Source of the DNA: Carpediemonas membranifera
Lineage: Eukaryota; Fornicata
NCBI GenBank assembly: GCA_019828565.1
Contig: JAHDYR010000053.1
Span: 992,001-1,056,000 of the forward strand
Reading direction: 5' to 3'
DNA: 64,000 nt
Shown: one piece after another, positions 22,101 to 34,228 of the stretch
How the letters are laid out: each line of letters starts with the position of its first letter
How positions within the stretch are numbered: position 1 is the first letter of the stretch
The notes under the pieces: model-generated
Databases searched by the model: none
Told to the model about the DNA's origin: nothing
The model's input: the letters and a program-made list of their open reading frames with translations, nothing else
Made by a program: the position numbers and the translations under genes

Positions 22101-25100
22101 TTCGAGCTGCTGGCGTACAGAGAGACCGGCACCTTCGTTCTCAGAGGTACCGACGACATCATCCAGCTGCTCGACGACAACATCGTCATGACACAGACGA
22201 TGCGGGGATCCCCCTTCGTCAAGCCGTTTGAGGCCCGGACGAAGCAATGGGAGGCCTCGCTGACGCTCATCCAGGACACCCTCGACGAGTGGCTCACCTG
22301 CCAGAGATCTTGGATGTATCTTGAGCCCATCTTCGCATCCAACGACATCAAGCGGCAGATGCCGGTCGAGTCCCGTTCCTTCGCTGACATCGACAGCTTC
22401 TGGCGCAGTACTATGGAGGCGACCAACCGTAACCCCAACGTGCTCACGATCTGCAGCAAGGACAAGCTGCTCAACCAGTTCAAGGACGCGAATGAACGCC
22501 TCGAGGTCATCCAGAAGGGTCTCAACGACTACCTCGAGACCAAGCGGCTGGCCTTCCCCCGCTTCTTCTTCCTGTCCAATGACGAGCTGCTCCAGATTCT
22601 CTCCCAGACCCGGGACCCTAGAGCGGTCCAGCCGCATCTGAGGAAGATCTTTGAGGGCATCACCAAGCTCGAGTTCAGCAAGGACATGAAGATTACTCAG
22701 ATGTACTCGGGTGAGGGTGAGGTCATCCCATTCTCGGAGCCCATCACACCCGAGGGAGACACCGAGCAGTGGCTGCTCCGTGTGGAGAAGGCTATGCGGT
22801 CTACACTGCACAAGGTCACGTCGGAGTCCCTTGCCGCCTTCACCCGCAAGCCGCGTGACCAGTGGGTCCTCGACTGGCCTGGCATGGTCGTCCTTTGTAT
22901 CGACCAGATCGTATGGTCAAGCGAGATTGAGTCCGCTGTCAATGAGCGGGGTGTCAAGGGCATTGCTGAGTATAAGCAGAAGCTGGACGAGCAGCTGCAC
23001 GACCTCGTCGTCCTCGTCCGGTCGAAGCTGAGCAAGCTCAACCGCATCACTATCGGCGCTGTCCTCACCATTGATGTACACGCGAGAGACGTCACCCAAC
23101 GCCTGGTAGAGGCAGAGATGGCCGACGCCAACGCCTTCGAGTGGTCCTCCCAGCTCCGCTACTACTGGCAGGACGGCACAGTTCATGTCAAGCAGGTCGT
23201 CGCTGATCGAGAGTTCAAGTTTGAGTATCTCGGGAACTCGTTCCGCCTGGTCATCACGCCACTCACGGACAGGTGCTATATGACCCTGATGTCGGCCATG
23301 CATCTCTACCTGGGCGGCGCCCCCGCCGGCCCCGCTGGCACGGGCAAGACAGAGACCACCAAGGACCTCGCCAAGGCCCTTGCTACACAGTGCGTCGTGT
23401 TCAACTGCTCTGAGGGCCTCAACTACCTTGCAATGGCTCGGTTCTTCAAGGGCCTCGCCATGTCGGGTGCATGGAGTTGCTTTGACGAGTTCAACCGTAT
23501 CGACGTCGAGGTGCTCTCCGTTGTTGCCCAGCAGATCCTGACCATCCAGACCGCGCTGAAGAGCTTGAAGGAGCGCTTCATCTTCGACGGCACCGAGATC
23601 CGACTCGACCCTTCATGCGGTAAGTCACCCCACCTTCATCTAACACAGCCGTCTTCATCACCATGAACCCGGGGTACGCCGGTCGTACCGAGCTCCCCGA
23701 CAACCTCAAGGCCCTCTTCCGGCCGGTCGCTATGATCGTGCCAGACTATGCGCTCATCGCTGAGATCATGCTCTTCTCCCAGGGTTTCAGCGACGCCCGT
23801 AACCTCGCCCGCAAGATCACAGCCACTCTCAGGCTCTCGTCCGAGCAGCTGAGCACGTGCGACCACTACGACTTCGGCATGAGGGCGGTCAAGACGATTT
23901 TGTCGGCCGCCGGTGCGCTTAGGTCGACCAACCCCGACGAACAGGAGGACAAGCTTGTGCTCAGAGCTCTCAGAGACGTCAACCTGCCCAAGTTCGTGGC
24001 TGCCGATCTTCCTCTCTTCAGTGGGATCATTTCCGACCTGTTTGTCGGTCTAGAGATGGAAGAAGTCGACTACGGCTCCCTCAAGGTCGCCCTGATCGAG
24101 TCCTGCAGGGAGCTCGGCCTCCAGGCCAGCGATCAGACCATTACCAAGTGCATCCAGCTCTATGAAACGGTTCTCGTGCGACATGGCCTCATGCTCGTCG
24201 GTCTGACCCTGTCGGGCAAGACTGAGTGCGTCCGTATCCTCCGCCGCGCCATGACCAAGGTTAACGCCCTCCTCATGGCCGAGTACGGCAAGGACGGCGT
24301 CATTGACCCGGAAGGCCTGCCCGACGGTGTCCCATACGTCGAGGCCGTCAAGACCATCCGACTCAACCCCAAGTCGATCCGACTGGCCGAGCTGTACGGC
24401 GCCTACGACGACGTCTCGGGCGAGTGGGTGGACGGCGTTCTCGCCTCGCTCGTCCGGGAGTACGCTGATGACACCGCACCAGACAGGAAGTGGATAGTAT
24501 TTGATGGGCCAGTCGATGCCCTGTGGATTGAGAACATGAACACCGTGCTCGACGACAACAAGAAGCTCTGCCTATCATCTGGTGAGATCATAGGGCTTAC
24601 CAACACCATGACGATGATGTTCGAGGTCGAGGACCTGGCCGTCGCATCTCCAGCCACGGTCTCCCGATGCGGCATGGTCTACCTCGAGCCCGAGGCCCTA
24701 GGCTGGCACGTGGCAGCTGATTCATGGATGGATCGCCTCCCCACTTGGGTCGACGACAACTCCAAGGACATGATTCGGGATATGATGGACCGCCTGGTGG
24801 ACCCCGCGGCTACATATGTCCTCAACAACCTCAGCCTGGTCACCAAGGTTACAAGGGAATGGATGGTGCGGTCTCTGCTCAAGCTGATGCAGACTTTCAT
24901 CGCGGTGTTCCGCACCCCCGGCGCCTCGGAGGATGATGCCGTCGAGATGGCTAAGCCACTCCCTCCCACCGGCCGCTCGCTCCGCCCTGCTCTCGAGAAC
25001 GCTTTGATTTACTCAATGATCTGGTCGATCGGCACCTGCTCCGACCTCGAGGGCCGGCGCCGCTTCTCCGACTTCCTGCTCTACGCCCTCGACCCCAGCC

Positions 25101-28100
25101 GCGACAAGCCCGACGACGTCGACCTCGACGACCTCCAGCTATCCACGGACATCCCTGACGGCCCCCCCAAGGTGGCCATGCCCATCAAGGAGGGTGGCCT
25201 CGTCCACGACTTTTTCTGGGACATTGTTGAGTCCAAGTGGGTTGACTGGATGCGACTCGGCGGCGACTACGACGTTCCTGAGGGGGCACAGTTTGAATCA
25301 ATCATTGTGCCGACCAAGGATTTCGTGCGGCACGGTCACCTTCTCCGCCAGCTGGCCCTGGACATGAACCCTGTGCTCCTCGTTGGTATCACGGGCACGT
25401 CTAAGACCGTCATCGTCAACGACATGCTCGACAACAAGCTCCCCGATAACTTCAGCTCGATCTCCCTCAACTTCTCGGCCCAGACCTCAGCGAATCAGAC
25501 CCAGGAGATCGTCGACGGGCAGCTCGACAAGCACCGCAAAGGCGTATACGGCCCTCCCTTTGGCAAGAACGCCGTCATCTTTGTTGATGATCTCAACATG
25601 CCGTCCAAAGAGGAGTACGGCGCCCAGCCGCCCATTGAGCTGCTGCGGCAGTGGCAAGACGACGGTGGCTGGTACGATCGGAAGATCAACAAGTTCATGC
25701 GCATCACCAACGTCCAGTTCGTGTCCGCCATGGGGCCTCCTGGCGGCGGTAGGAACGACGTGACTATGCGTCTCCTACGTCACTTCAACCTCATCTGCTT
25801 CCCCGAGCTTGATACCGACGCCATGAAGCGCATCTTCGGCACCATGATTGACTTCGTACTTCGGTCCTACGACCCCGTGCTGCAGCGGGCCAGCGGTGAG
25901 ATCGTCGCCTCCACTATCGACGTCTACCGCCGCATCTCGAGGGAGCTTCTTCCGACTCCCACCAGATCCCATTATACATTCAATCTCAGAGATCTCAGGA
26001 AGATCCTGCAGGGCGTCTCGCTCGCTTCCCCCGCCGGCATTGAGACCAAGACCGACTTGGTTCGTCTGTGGGCGCACGAGTGCTTCAGGGTCTTCGGCGA
26101 CCGTCTCATCGACAACGAGGACCGCGCATGGCTCACCAGCTGTCTCAAGGACCTCATCAAGGAGAACTACAAGGTCGACCCGACCACTGTTCTGGACGGC
26201 AAGCCGCTCCTCTTCGGTCACCTCATGTCTGACGAGGAGGTCCCCGCATACACGCTCATCTCCGACGACATGGACGCGCTCCGGACCAGGGCTGTCGAGC
26301 TACTGGCTGACTACAACGCGATGTCCAAGAACAAGATGAACCTAGTGCTATTCGACGATGCCATTAGCCACGTCTGCCGCATCTCCCGTGTTCTTCACCA
26401 GCCCCAGGGAAACGCTCTCCTCGTCGGTGTCGGCGGGTCAGGCCGGCAGTCGCTGACTCGCCTCGCTTCGTCTATCTGCGACTACCAGGTGACCCAGATC
26501 GAGATCTCCAAGTCGTACAGCGTAGCCGACTGGCATGAGGACCTCAAGACCATGTTCCGGCGGGCCGGTCTCGAGGAGCATAAGATCGTCTTCCTCTTCA
26601 CCGACACCCAGGTCTTCCACCCAACCCAGCTCGAGGACATCAACAACGTCCTCAACTACGGCGAGGTCCCAAACATCTGGCCCCCGGACGAACTGCAGCA
26701 GATCATAGAGGGCGTCTCCAAGCCCGCCACTGCTGCTGGTAAGATCGGCAGGAAGCAGGTGTACTCATACTTCGTCGACAGGTGTAGGTCCAACATCCAT
26801 CTCGTCCTGTGCATGTCGCCCGTCTCTACTGTTTTCCGGGAGAACCTCCGCAAGTTCCCCTCTCTCGTCAACTGCTGCACTATGGACTGGTTCTCACAGT
26901 GGCCGCAGCAGGCACTGAGGTCCGTAGCGGAGCACTACCTCTCTGACGTCCACCTGTCGGACGAGCAGAGGGAGAGGGTCACCGAGATGTGCATGCATTT
27001 CCACGTCTCCGTCCAAAAGCTGACCACGAAGTACCGCAATGAGGTCAACAGAGTCAACTTCGTCACCCCAACGTCCTATCTGGAGCTGCTGAAGTCTTTC
27101 ATCGATATCGTCAACGTCAAGAGAGATGAGGTGCTCAAGGCCAAGCGGAGATACGAGGTCGGCCTCGAGAAGCTGCTGGACACCGCCAAGCAGGTTGAGG
27201 CAATGCAGGTCGAGCAGCAGGAGCTCAAGCCGATCCTCCTCAAGACGACGGAGGAAACCGAGCAGCTCATGGTCAAGATCAGTACCGACCAGCAGCAGGC
27301 CGACGCCCAGGAGGCCATTGTCGCCAAGGACACCGAGGCTGCCCTCAAGAAGAAGACCGAGGCCGAGATCATCAAGGCTGAGTGCGAGAAGGAGCTCAGC
27401 GAGGCCCTGCCCGCGTTGGAGGCAGCCATGAAGGCTCTCAAGGCGCTGAAGAAGTCCGATGTCGTCGAGGTCAAGTCGATGACGAAGCCCCCGGCCGGTG
27501 TCGTACTCGTCATGCAGTCCGTCTGCATCGCCAAGCACGTCAAGCCGAAGACCGTGGTCGACCCCGAGTCCGGCAAGAAGGTACCCGACTGGTGGGGCAG
27601 CAGTAAGAAGCTGCTGGGCGAGTCGAACTTCCTCCCCTCGCTCATGAAGTACGACCGTGACAACATCCCCCCCTCTGTCATCAACGACCTCAAGCCGTTC
27701 ATGGAGAACCCTCTGTTCACCGTGGAGGCCGCCCAGAAGGTGTCCAAGGCAGCCGCGGGGCTCTGCGCTTTCGTCCGAGCGATTTACAAGTACGACACTG
27801 TCGCCAAGGTTGTCGCCCCCAAGAAGGCTGCCCTGGCCGAGGCCGAGGCTGAGCTGCAGGAGGCCGAGTCCGAGCTCAAGGCCAAGAAGGACGCTCTCCA
27901 GGCCATCAAGGACTCCATCCAGACCCTCATGGAGGAGTACGCCACGGCCGTCGCCAAGAAGGAGGAGCTCCAGCAGCAGTACGCCGAGTGTGTCGCCAGG
28001 CTCGAGAGAGCGAACAAGCTCATCGGCGGGCTGGGCGGCGAGAAGGACCGATGGGGCCAGACCGTCGAGCGGCTGAACACCGTCTTCGCCAACCTCATCG

Positions 28101-31100
28101 GTGACCTAATCATCGCCAGCGGGTCCATCTCGTACCTCGGCCCGTTCAGCACACAGTATCGTAAGGAGTGTATCGCCGACTGGCTGGCGAAGGCGAAGGA
28201 GCTCGGGCTTCAGTGCTCTGACGACTTCAACCTCTCTACTGTGCTGGGTGACCCGATCACCATCAGACGCTGGAACCTCAATGGGCTCCCCACTGACCCA
28301 TTCAGCGTCGACAACGGCATCATCACTACGATGTCTAAGCGGTGGCCCCTGATGATCGACCCGCAAGGTCAAGCCCACGCCTGGGTCAAGAAGATGGAGG
28401 CAGACAGGCAGCTCAAGATTGTCAAGCAGACGGACTCCGACTTCTTGCGGTCACTGGAGAACGCCATCCGCTTTGGCACTACTGTGTTGCTCGAGAACAT
28501 CCCAGAGGAGCTGGACCCCGCCCTCGAGCCGATCCTTCTTCGGCAGACATTCAAGCAGGGTAATCAGTTGATGATCCGGTTGGGCGACACGGTGGTGGAG
28601 TACTCCCCCTCCTTCCGCCTCTACCTGACGACCAAGCTGTCTAACCCCAGGTACTCGCCCGAGATTTGCACCCGTACGACTCTGGTCAACTTCGCCATCA
28701 CACCCCAGGGCCTGGAAGACCAGCTCCTGGTTACCGTAGTGGCCAATGAACGGCCAGAGCTTGAGAAGGAGAAGGCTGAACTTATGGTTGAGAACGCCGC
28801 GAACCAGGCTCAGCTCCAGGAGATCGAGGATCGGATCTTGCGGATGCTGTCTGAAGCCAAGGGCAACATCCTGGACGACCAGGAGCTCATAGACGTCCTC
28901 TCAGCGTCCAAGGTCACGTCCGCCGAGATCAACACCAGAGTTAAGGCGGCGCAGGTGACTGAGGCCAAGATCGACGCCATTCGCCTGAAGTACCGAATCG
29001 TCGCCGTCCGAGCAGCGACGCTGTTCTTCGCCATCGACGACCTGAAGTCTATCGAGGCGATGTACCAGTATTCACTCCGATGGTTCACCAACCTCTTCAT
29101 CAACACCATCGCCACGGCGCCGCGGTCGTCAGACCTCGACAAGCGCCTCGTAACCCTCGTTGAGCAATTCACCCTCGACCTCTACCGCAACGTATGCCGC
29201 TCCCTGTTTGCCAGAGACAAGCTTATGTTCTCATTCGCACTCGCCTGCCGCATTAAGCTACACGCCGGTGAGATCGATCCCGATGAGTATCAGTTCCTCC
29301 TCACCGGCAACACCGACCTCGATCTTGTCCCAGACGTCACCAACCCCGGCACTGGATGGCTCGATGACGGCACCTGGCAGCAGGTATTTGCCATGGGCAA
29401 GACGCTGGAGTCGTTTAAGTCGATAACCACCCACATGGTGTCTAACAGAGATGCATGGAAGCGTTGGAACTCCAAGGCGACCATCGCGGCCATGGATGCC
29501 ATCCCGGGTATGGAGGAGATCACGCCCTTCCAGCGTCTTGTCATGCTCCGCTTCCTGCGACCCGATCACTTCACGAACGAGGTCTCCGAGTTTGTCCGAC
29601 ACTCCCTCGGAAAGGATTTCGTTCGACCCCCGCCCTTCGACATCAAGGCGGCCTATGATGATTCCAACGCCACATCGCCGCTCATCTTCGTGCTGTCTAC
29701 AGGCGCCGATCCCGTATCCAACCTGATGAAGTTCGCAGACACCATGGGCTTCAGCGGCAATAAGCTGAGGTCGATCTCCCTCGGACAGGGCCAGGGTCCT
29801 ATCGCAGAGAAGATGATCCAAGACGGCCTCGAAAGGGGCGCTTGGGTTGTTCTTAGCAAGTTTGTACCTTTCTTTGAGTTTATTACACAGCTGCCATCTC
29901 GCCGCCTCATGGATGGGCAGTCTCGAGCGTATTGTCGAGCACTTTAACCCCGAGAAGATCAACCCGGCCTTCCGTCTCTGGCTGACGTCGATGCCCAGCG
30001 AGAAGTTCCCCGTCTCCATCCTCCAGAATGGTGTGAAGATGACGATGGAGCCTCCCAGAGGCCTCAGCGCTAACGTCGAGGAGGCATACCTCGACTGGTC
30101 CGAGGAAACCATGGAGCACAAGACGAAGCCCAAGGAGTGGCGTAAGTTGCTCTACTCCCTCGCGTTCTTCCACGCCATCCTCCTCGAGCGCCGCAAGTTC
30201 GGCGCCCTCGGCTTCAACGTCGCCAACGTCGAGTTCAACGCCTCGGACCTCCGCATCTCGTCACAGCAGCTCGGCATGTTCCTGCAGCAGTACGACCAAC
30301 TGCCTTTCAAGGCGCTGAAGTACGTCATCGGCCATGCCAACTATGGTGGTCGTATCAACGACGACCAGGACCGCCGTTGTCTCGTCACCATCCTTAACGA
30401 CTTCATCGACGAGAAGGTGCTCGTCCCCGGCTACGAGTACGCACCCGGCTACCCCGCCCCGTCCGACACTGACTACGAGGGCTACCTCCGCTTTGCCAGA
30501 GATCTCCCCATGACGGATTCCCCGTCGGTATTCGGGCTCCACGACAACGCCTCGATCACATTCGCTCGCAATGAGACGCATGACCTCATTGAGAAGGTCG
30601 TATCCCTCCAGCCACGCAAGATCTCATCCAGCGGCGAAGGATCGGGCGCCGACCCCGTGCTCGAGCTCGCCCAGTCCATCCTGGGTCGGCTTCCCATGCC
30701 ATTCAACGAGGCAGCGATCCAAAGGAAGTACCCAACCCGCTACGAGGATTCGATGAATACTGTGCTCGTGCAGGAGGTCGTAAGGTTCAACAGACTCCTC
30801 AGAAAGGTTCGTGTCAGTCTGGTTGAGGTCCAGAAGGCCATCAAGGGCCTCGTGGTCATGTCGGCCGAGTACGAGCACATGCACAGCGCCATGGGCATCG
30901 GTAAGGTGCCAGACCTGTGGATGACGGTCTCATACCCCTCCCTGAAGCCACTCGGGCCATACATCGCGGACCTCCTCAAGCGTCTGACGTTCATCCAGGA
31001 CTGGATCGACCGAGGGTCACCCACGGTCTTCTGGATCTCAGGTCTCTTCTTCCCGCAGGCTTTCCTCACGGGTACCCTCCAGAACACAGCGAGAGGCATG

Positions 31101-31493
31101 GCATTCCCCATCGATGAGCTGTCTTTCGACTTTGAGGTTGTGGAGGAGAGCAAGATGTCTCTTACACCGCCAGAGGTGGGCGTCTACATCGACGGTCTCT
31201 TCATCGAGTCAGCTCGGTGGGACTTCGAGAAGCACACCATCAACGAGCCCGAGCCTCGCCAACTGTTTGCCCCCATGCCTGTTATTCACCTCATTCCCAA
31301 GAAGACGGCCGAGATCGTACCCAAGCCGTGCGAGTACAACTGCCCAATGTATAAGACGACACTTAGGTGGGGCGTTCTCAGTACTACTGGTCACAGCACT
31401 AACTTCGTCCTCATGGTTCGTCTGCCCTCGTGCATGCCGGAGCGCCACTACGTTAAGCGTGCGGTCGCAATGATTTGCCAGCTCGACGACTAA
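19125..31493 (+). CDS. axonemal inner-arm dynein heavy chain, two introns
   Basis: Exons 19125-23619, 23649-29859 and 29891-31493 give 4102 aa, the usual size of single-headed inner-arm chains (DNAH1/3/7/12 group). The tail is residues 1-1350, with a Glu/Lys-rich insert near 550. AAA1 has the P-loop GPAGTGKT at about 1402 and FDEFNRI. AAA2 has GLTLSGKT near 1683, AAA3 a degraded GITGTSKT near 2078, and AAA4 GVGGSGRQS near 2425. The coiled-coil stalk (about 2640-3000) flanks a microtubule-binding domain with DWWGSSKKLLG near 2805, similar to DNAH3/7. AAA5, AAA6 and the C-terminal domain follow, ending QLDD. Splicing restores CAVFITMNPGYAG and VLSNCHLAASW, both invariant in dyneins. The start is the ATG at 19125 (MSLPLELFWG); an in-frame ATG at 19053 adds 24 unlike residues. 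It drives flagellar bending. Confidence 0.97.
23620..23648 (+). other. 29-nt intron 1 of dynein heavy chain (phase 1)
   Basis: Donor GTAAGT, 3' end TCTAACACAG. It lies in the conserved AAA1 strand, and splicing gives SCAVFITMNPGYAG. Confidence 0.96.
29860..29890 (+). other. 31-nt intron 2 of dynein heavy chain (phase 2)
   Basis: Donor GTTTGT, 3' end TATTACACAG. Splicing restores WVVLSNCHLAASWMGSLE, a conserved dynein segment. Confidence 0.96.
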
Positions 31494-31894
31494 CTTATCT
31501 GATATTTAAAGTGTTTATAGTTCGATGCTTGCTTGCTGAGTGCGGGACATTCCCAGTCGAGCGTGCTGTTATGGGAGGTCCCGTGGCAGGCGCCAGTGCA
31601 GTGAGAGCTAGCAAGTGTAACAGGTAATGAAGGGCGTGCCTCGTCAGTAAACGATCACGGTGTCTGGTGAGGATCAGCGAGCATTCACTGCAAAGGCAGC
31701 CCAGAATCGTGGGTCAAATACGAATCATAATTGTAAGAGTGTCTGCGGGTGTCTTTTAAAGGAGATTCGCCTGGTGCGGTAACTGTGTTTCCGATTTCAC
31801 GCCTGCCGCCGGTCATTCATTCCATGACTCCGCTGGAGTCGTCAGGAAGGTTGCGCAGCGAAATTAAGTGCTACAGCTTCTATTAGGTAGTTGT
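31494..31894. other. intergenic gap of 401 bp
   Basis: No gene is recognised. An A/T-rich stretch with TTTAAAG just after the dynein stop may serve 3' end formation. Confidence 0.45.
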
Positions 31895-33625
31895 ATGCTT
31901 TCTCATCGCAATCTCTTGGAGTTGGAAGAACAAGACGTGCTTAGCGCGTTTACAACGCAGCAATTGTTGTCGATTGCTGCGTTTAAGGACATGAAACGCT
32001 CTGAGCAGTCAATTATGGACATATATCGGTTCACACCAGAGAATAAGCTCCGTGGAATCGTTCAAAGTGCGATCACCGACTTAAGGAACGCAGCAGCGAA
32101 GATCTCGTATTACCAGCGCACCATTCCAGACTTTGTCACCGAACACGTGCCAAAGATCCAAGTGTGCCTTGCTAATGCGCGAGATGCTGTTGTAGCATCT
32201 AAAGAAAGTGCCAGCATCCCGACGGATGTCTACGGCCTTCTAGAGCAGGATACGGAGACCCTCACGGCCCGCTGCCTGAAGCTGGGTCTGCCGCCACCTG
32301 GAGAAGTGTCGGTAGTGACCAGCCAGGAGTCAGCGATTGCTGCAATGAAGAAGTTGGAGCAGTCTCTGTACGATGGGATGGGTGCGGCCTCTCGCCTCGA
32401 CACCGTCCTTCACGCCATATTTAAACGGATGCACCAAGCGTCCCAACAAGCCAGCCAAAACCTACTGTCTCAAGCCAGCCTCGAGCACAACGTCGTGGGA
32501 GCCGACCTAGACCTATCTGGGTGGCAATCGGCGTTGGATCACGCGCTGGCCGCCCTCACGTTCGCTGTGAAGTGGAAGGACATCGACAACCCCAGTCCTA
32601 TGCTCATGCTGCCACATCACGTTCTTCTGGCGACATTTGTGCAATCCGGGGTGGGCTCTAGCGCGTGGTTGTTGCACGAACGGGTTCTATTTTGCCGCAA
32701 ACACTTCATGGAGGAATCAACGCCGCTCAATCGTAAGACCAAGCACGGTGTGGACGGCCTACGCCTGTACAACGGCCGTCTCTTCTCCCAGATGTCGCCG
32801 CAGACCGTTAGTTCATCCCGGTCCCAGCCTCCGCAGGGTAAGACACCGGGACTACAGAAGATGGTGAGGCTGCCGCACGTCCTGCGTGTGATTACAGGCC
32901 AGTACAGTACATGGGCCATCACTTACCAGGGCATATTCGCCTGGGGCAACAACGGCGACGGCCGACTCGGCGTCGACTCGCCCGAGTCAGAAGTTGCTGT
33001 GCCGGTTAGAGTCAAGTTCGTTCTCGGTCACCCCACACATATGCCGCGGACCACATACATTGGTCTGCCTGGCCTATCTGATCCTGAGTGGCACCAAGCT
33101 CAGCTCCATGCGTCTCTGTGGTGCGAGGGGAACTCATACGCGGAGTCTGGTGTCACATTCCTGTCACTGGCGGGTCATTTGTTCGCCACAGGCTGCTGTA
33201 CGTGGGGCCGACTCGGCATTGGCAGTGGTTGGGGTCGGCATGTGAGGGCTTTCGTGCCAGTCCAGTTATTGCCTGAGATCTACCCGCTGAATGTCATAAT
33301 CGGACCCGGGACGACGTTTATGCAGTGTGCCGGACGCCAGTGCTATGTCTGCGGAGACAACGACGCTGCCAAACTCGGCGTGGACACGTCGACCCGGTCA
33401 ACCCGAACGCCCCTGCCGCTCCCCTTTGCAGTGGACGGTGTGTCTACCCAGGCGAATGGGACGCTCTTCCTGTCGAACAACACAGTTTATGCGACACCGA
33501 CTGCGGACCCAAGTTTGGTGCCGGAGGAGTGGCGGAAGTCGGCAGAGGGAGAGCTTGTGATCCAGTCGACCGCCAAGGAGAAGAGGGACGAGTCAGTCAG
33601 CGATAGTGTTTCCAATGAACCGTGA
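31895..33625 (+). CDS. RCC1-repeat protein with helical N-terminal half
   Basis: A 576-aa protein. The C-terminal 220 residues carry at least three RCC1-type beta-propeller blades: GIFAWGNNGDGRLGVDSP, LFATGCCTWGRLGIGSG and CYVCGDNDAAKLGVD. The N-terminal 300 residues are helical, begin MLSHRNLLELEEQDVLSAF, and are not recognised. RCC1 propellers serve as Ran exchange factors, ubiquitin ligase domains or general binding platforms. The repeats here are few and irregular, so a Ran-GEF role is not supported and the function is left open. No transmembrane segment or signal peptide is seen. The frame opens at a GTG (31868), so the first ATG at 31895 is used. It follows the dynein gene on the same strand after 401 bp. 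Confidence 0.78.
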   Translation: MLSHRNLLELEEQDVLSAFTTQQLLSIAAFKDMKRSEQSIMDIYRFTPENKLRGIVQSAITDLRNAAAKISYYQRTIPDFVTEHVPKIQVCLANARDAVVASKESASIPTDVYGLLEQDTETLTARCLKLGLPPPGEVSVVTSQESAIAAMKKLEQSLYDGMGAASRLDTVLHAIFKRMHQASQQASQNLLSQASLEHNVVGADLDLSGWQSALDHALAALTFAVKWKDIDNPSPMLMLPHHVLLATFVQSGVGSSAWLLHERVLFCRKHFMEESTPLNRKTKHGVDGLRLYNGRLFSQMSPQTVSSSRSQPPQGKTPGLQKMVRLPHVLRVITGQYSTWAITYQGIFAWGNNGDGRLGVDSPESEVAVPVRVKFVLGHPTHMPRTTYIGLPGLSDPEWHQAQLHASLWCEGNSYAESGVTFLSLAGHLFATGCCTWGRLGIGSGWGRHVRAFVPVQLLPEIYPLNVIIGPGTTFMQCAGRQCYVCGDNDAAKLGVDTSTRSTRTPLPLPFAVDGVSTQANGTLFLSNNTVYATPTADPSLVPEEWRKSAEGELVIQSTAKEKRDESVSDSVSNEP

Positions 33626-34228
33626 ATGAGGTGCGGACGATTGTACTTATCTCAGCCCATCATCGCAGCTTTGTTAAAAGACGGCAGCCGTGATGGCCAT
33701 TAGGCCGGTCAGGTGGGTTGGGGGCGAAGCGTTGGATTTTCAGGCCAGGATATCGGATCCAGATACTGCGATGACATGATCTTGGGAAGATATGGCGCAG
33801 ATTGAGTGTAATATATGCGATTTAGGATAAATGTATCTCCCGTCTCTTTCTCGCGGATGAATCTTTCTTTGGTTCGGATCAGGTTGAGGTCGATTCTTCT
33901 GTTCGATACAGCCGGCATGGAAGAAAATGAAGTTGCAGAGGTTTCTAAATAGTACTTCAAGGTATCCCTATCCCATGAATAGCGACATAGCTGTGCAGTA
34001 TGAATGACATTCAGAGGAATGAGGCTGTGTGAGATTGTTGTGCAATGATGTGTTGCGCTTGTCCAAGGCCACACGACCCAGGGTTAGCCCCCCTCTGAGC
34101 CGGGCTTCCTGGCAACTAGCCTCTCCGCTGGCTGCAACCCCTCCGACAGGGTCAACCATAAATCAATTACATGATCGATTTGTCAAATGTATCTGCTGAC
34201 GTCAGCAACCGAAAGAACAACAGAACAG
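33626..34228. other. intergenic gap of 603 bp
   Basis: Frames at 33709-34074 and 33968-34159 (-) have no family resemblance. No RNA gene was recognised. An ATG at 34187 is in frame with Grp94 but would bury the signal peptide. Confidence 0.5.
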
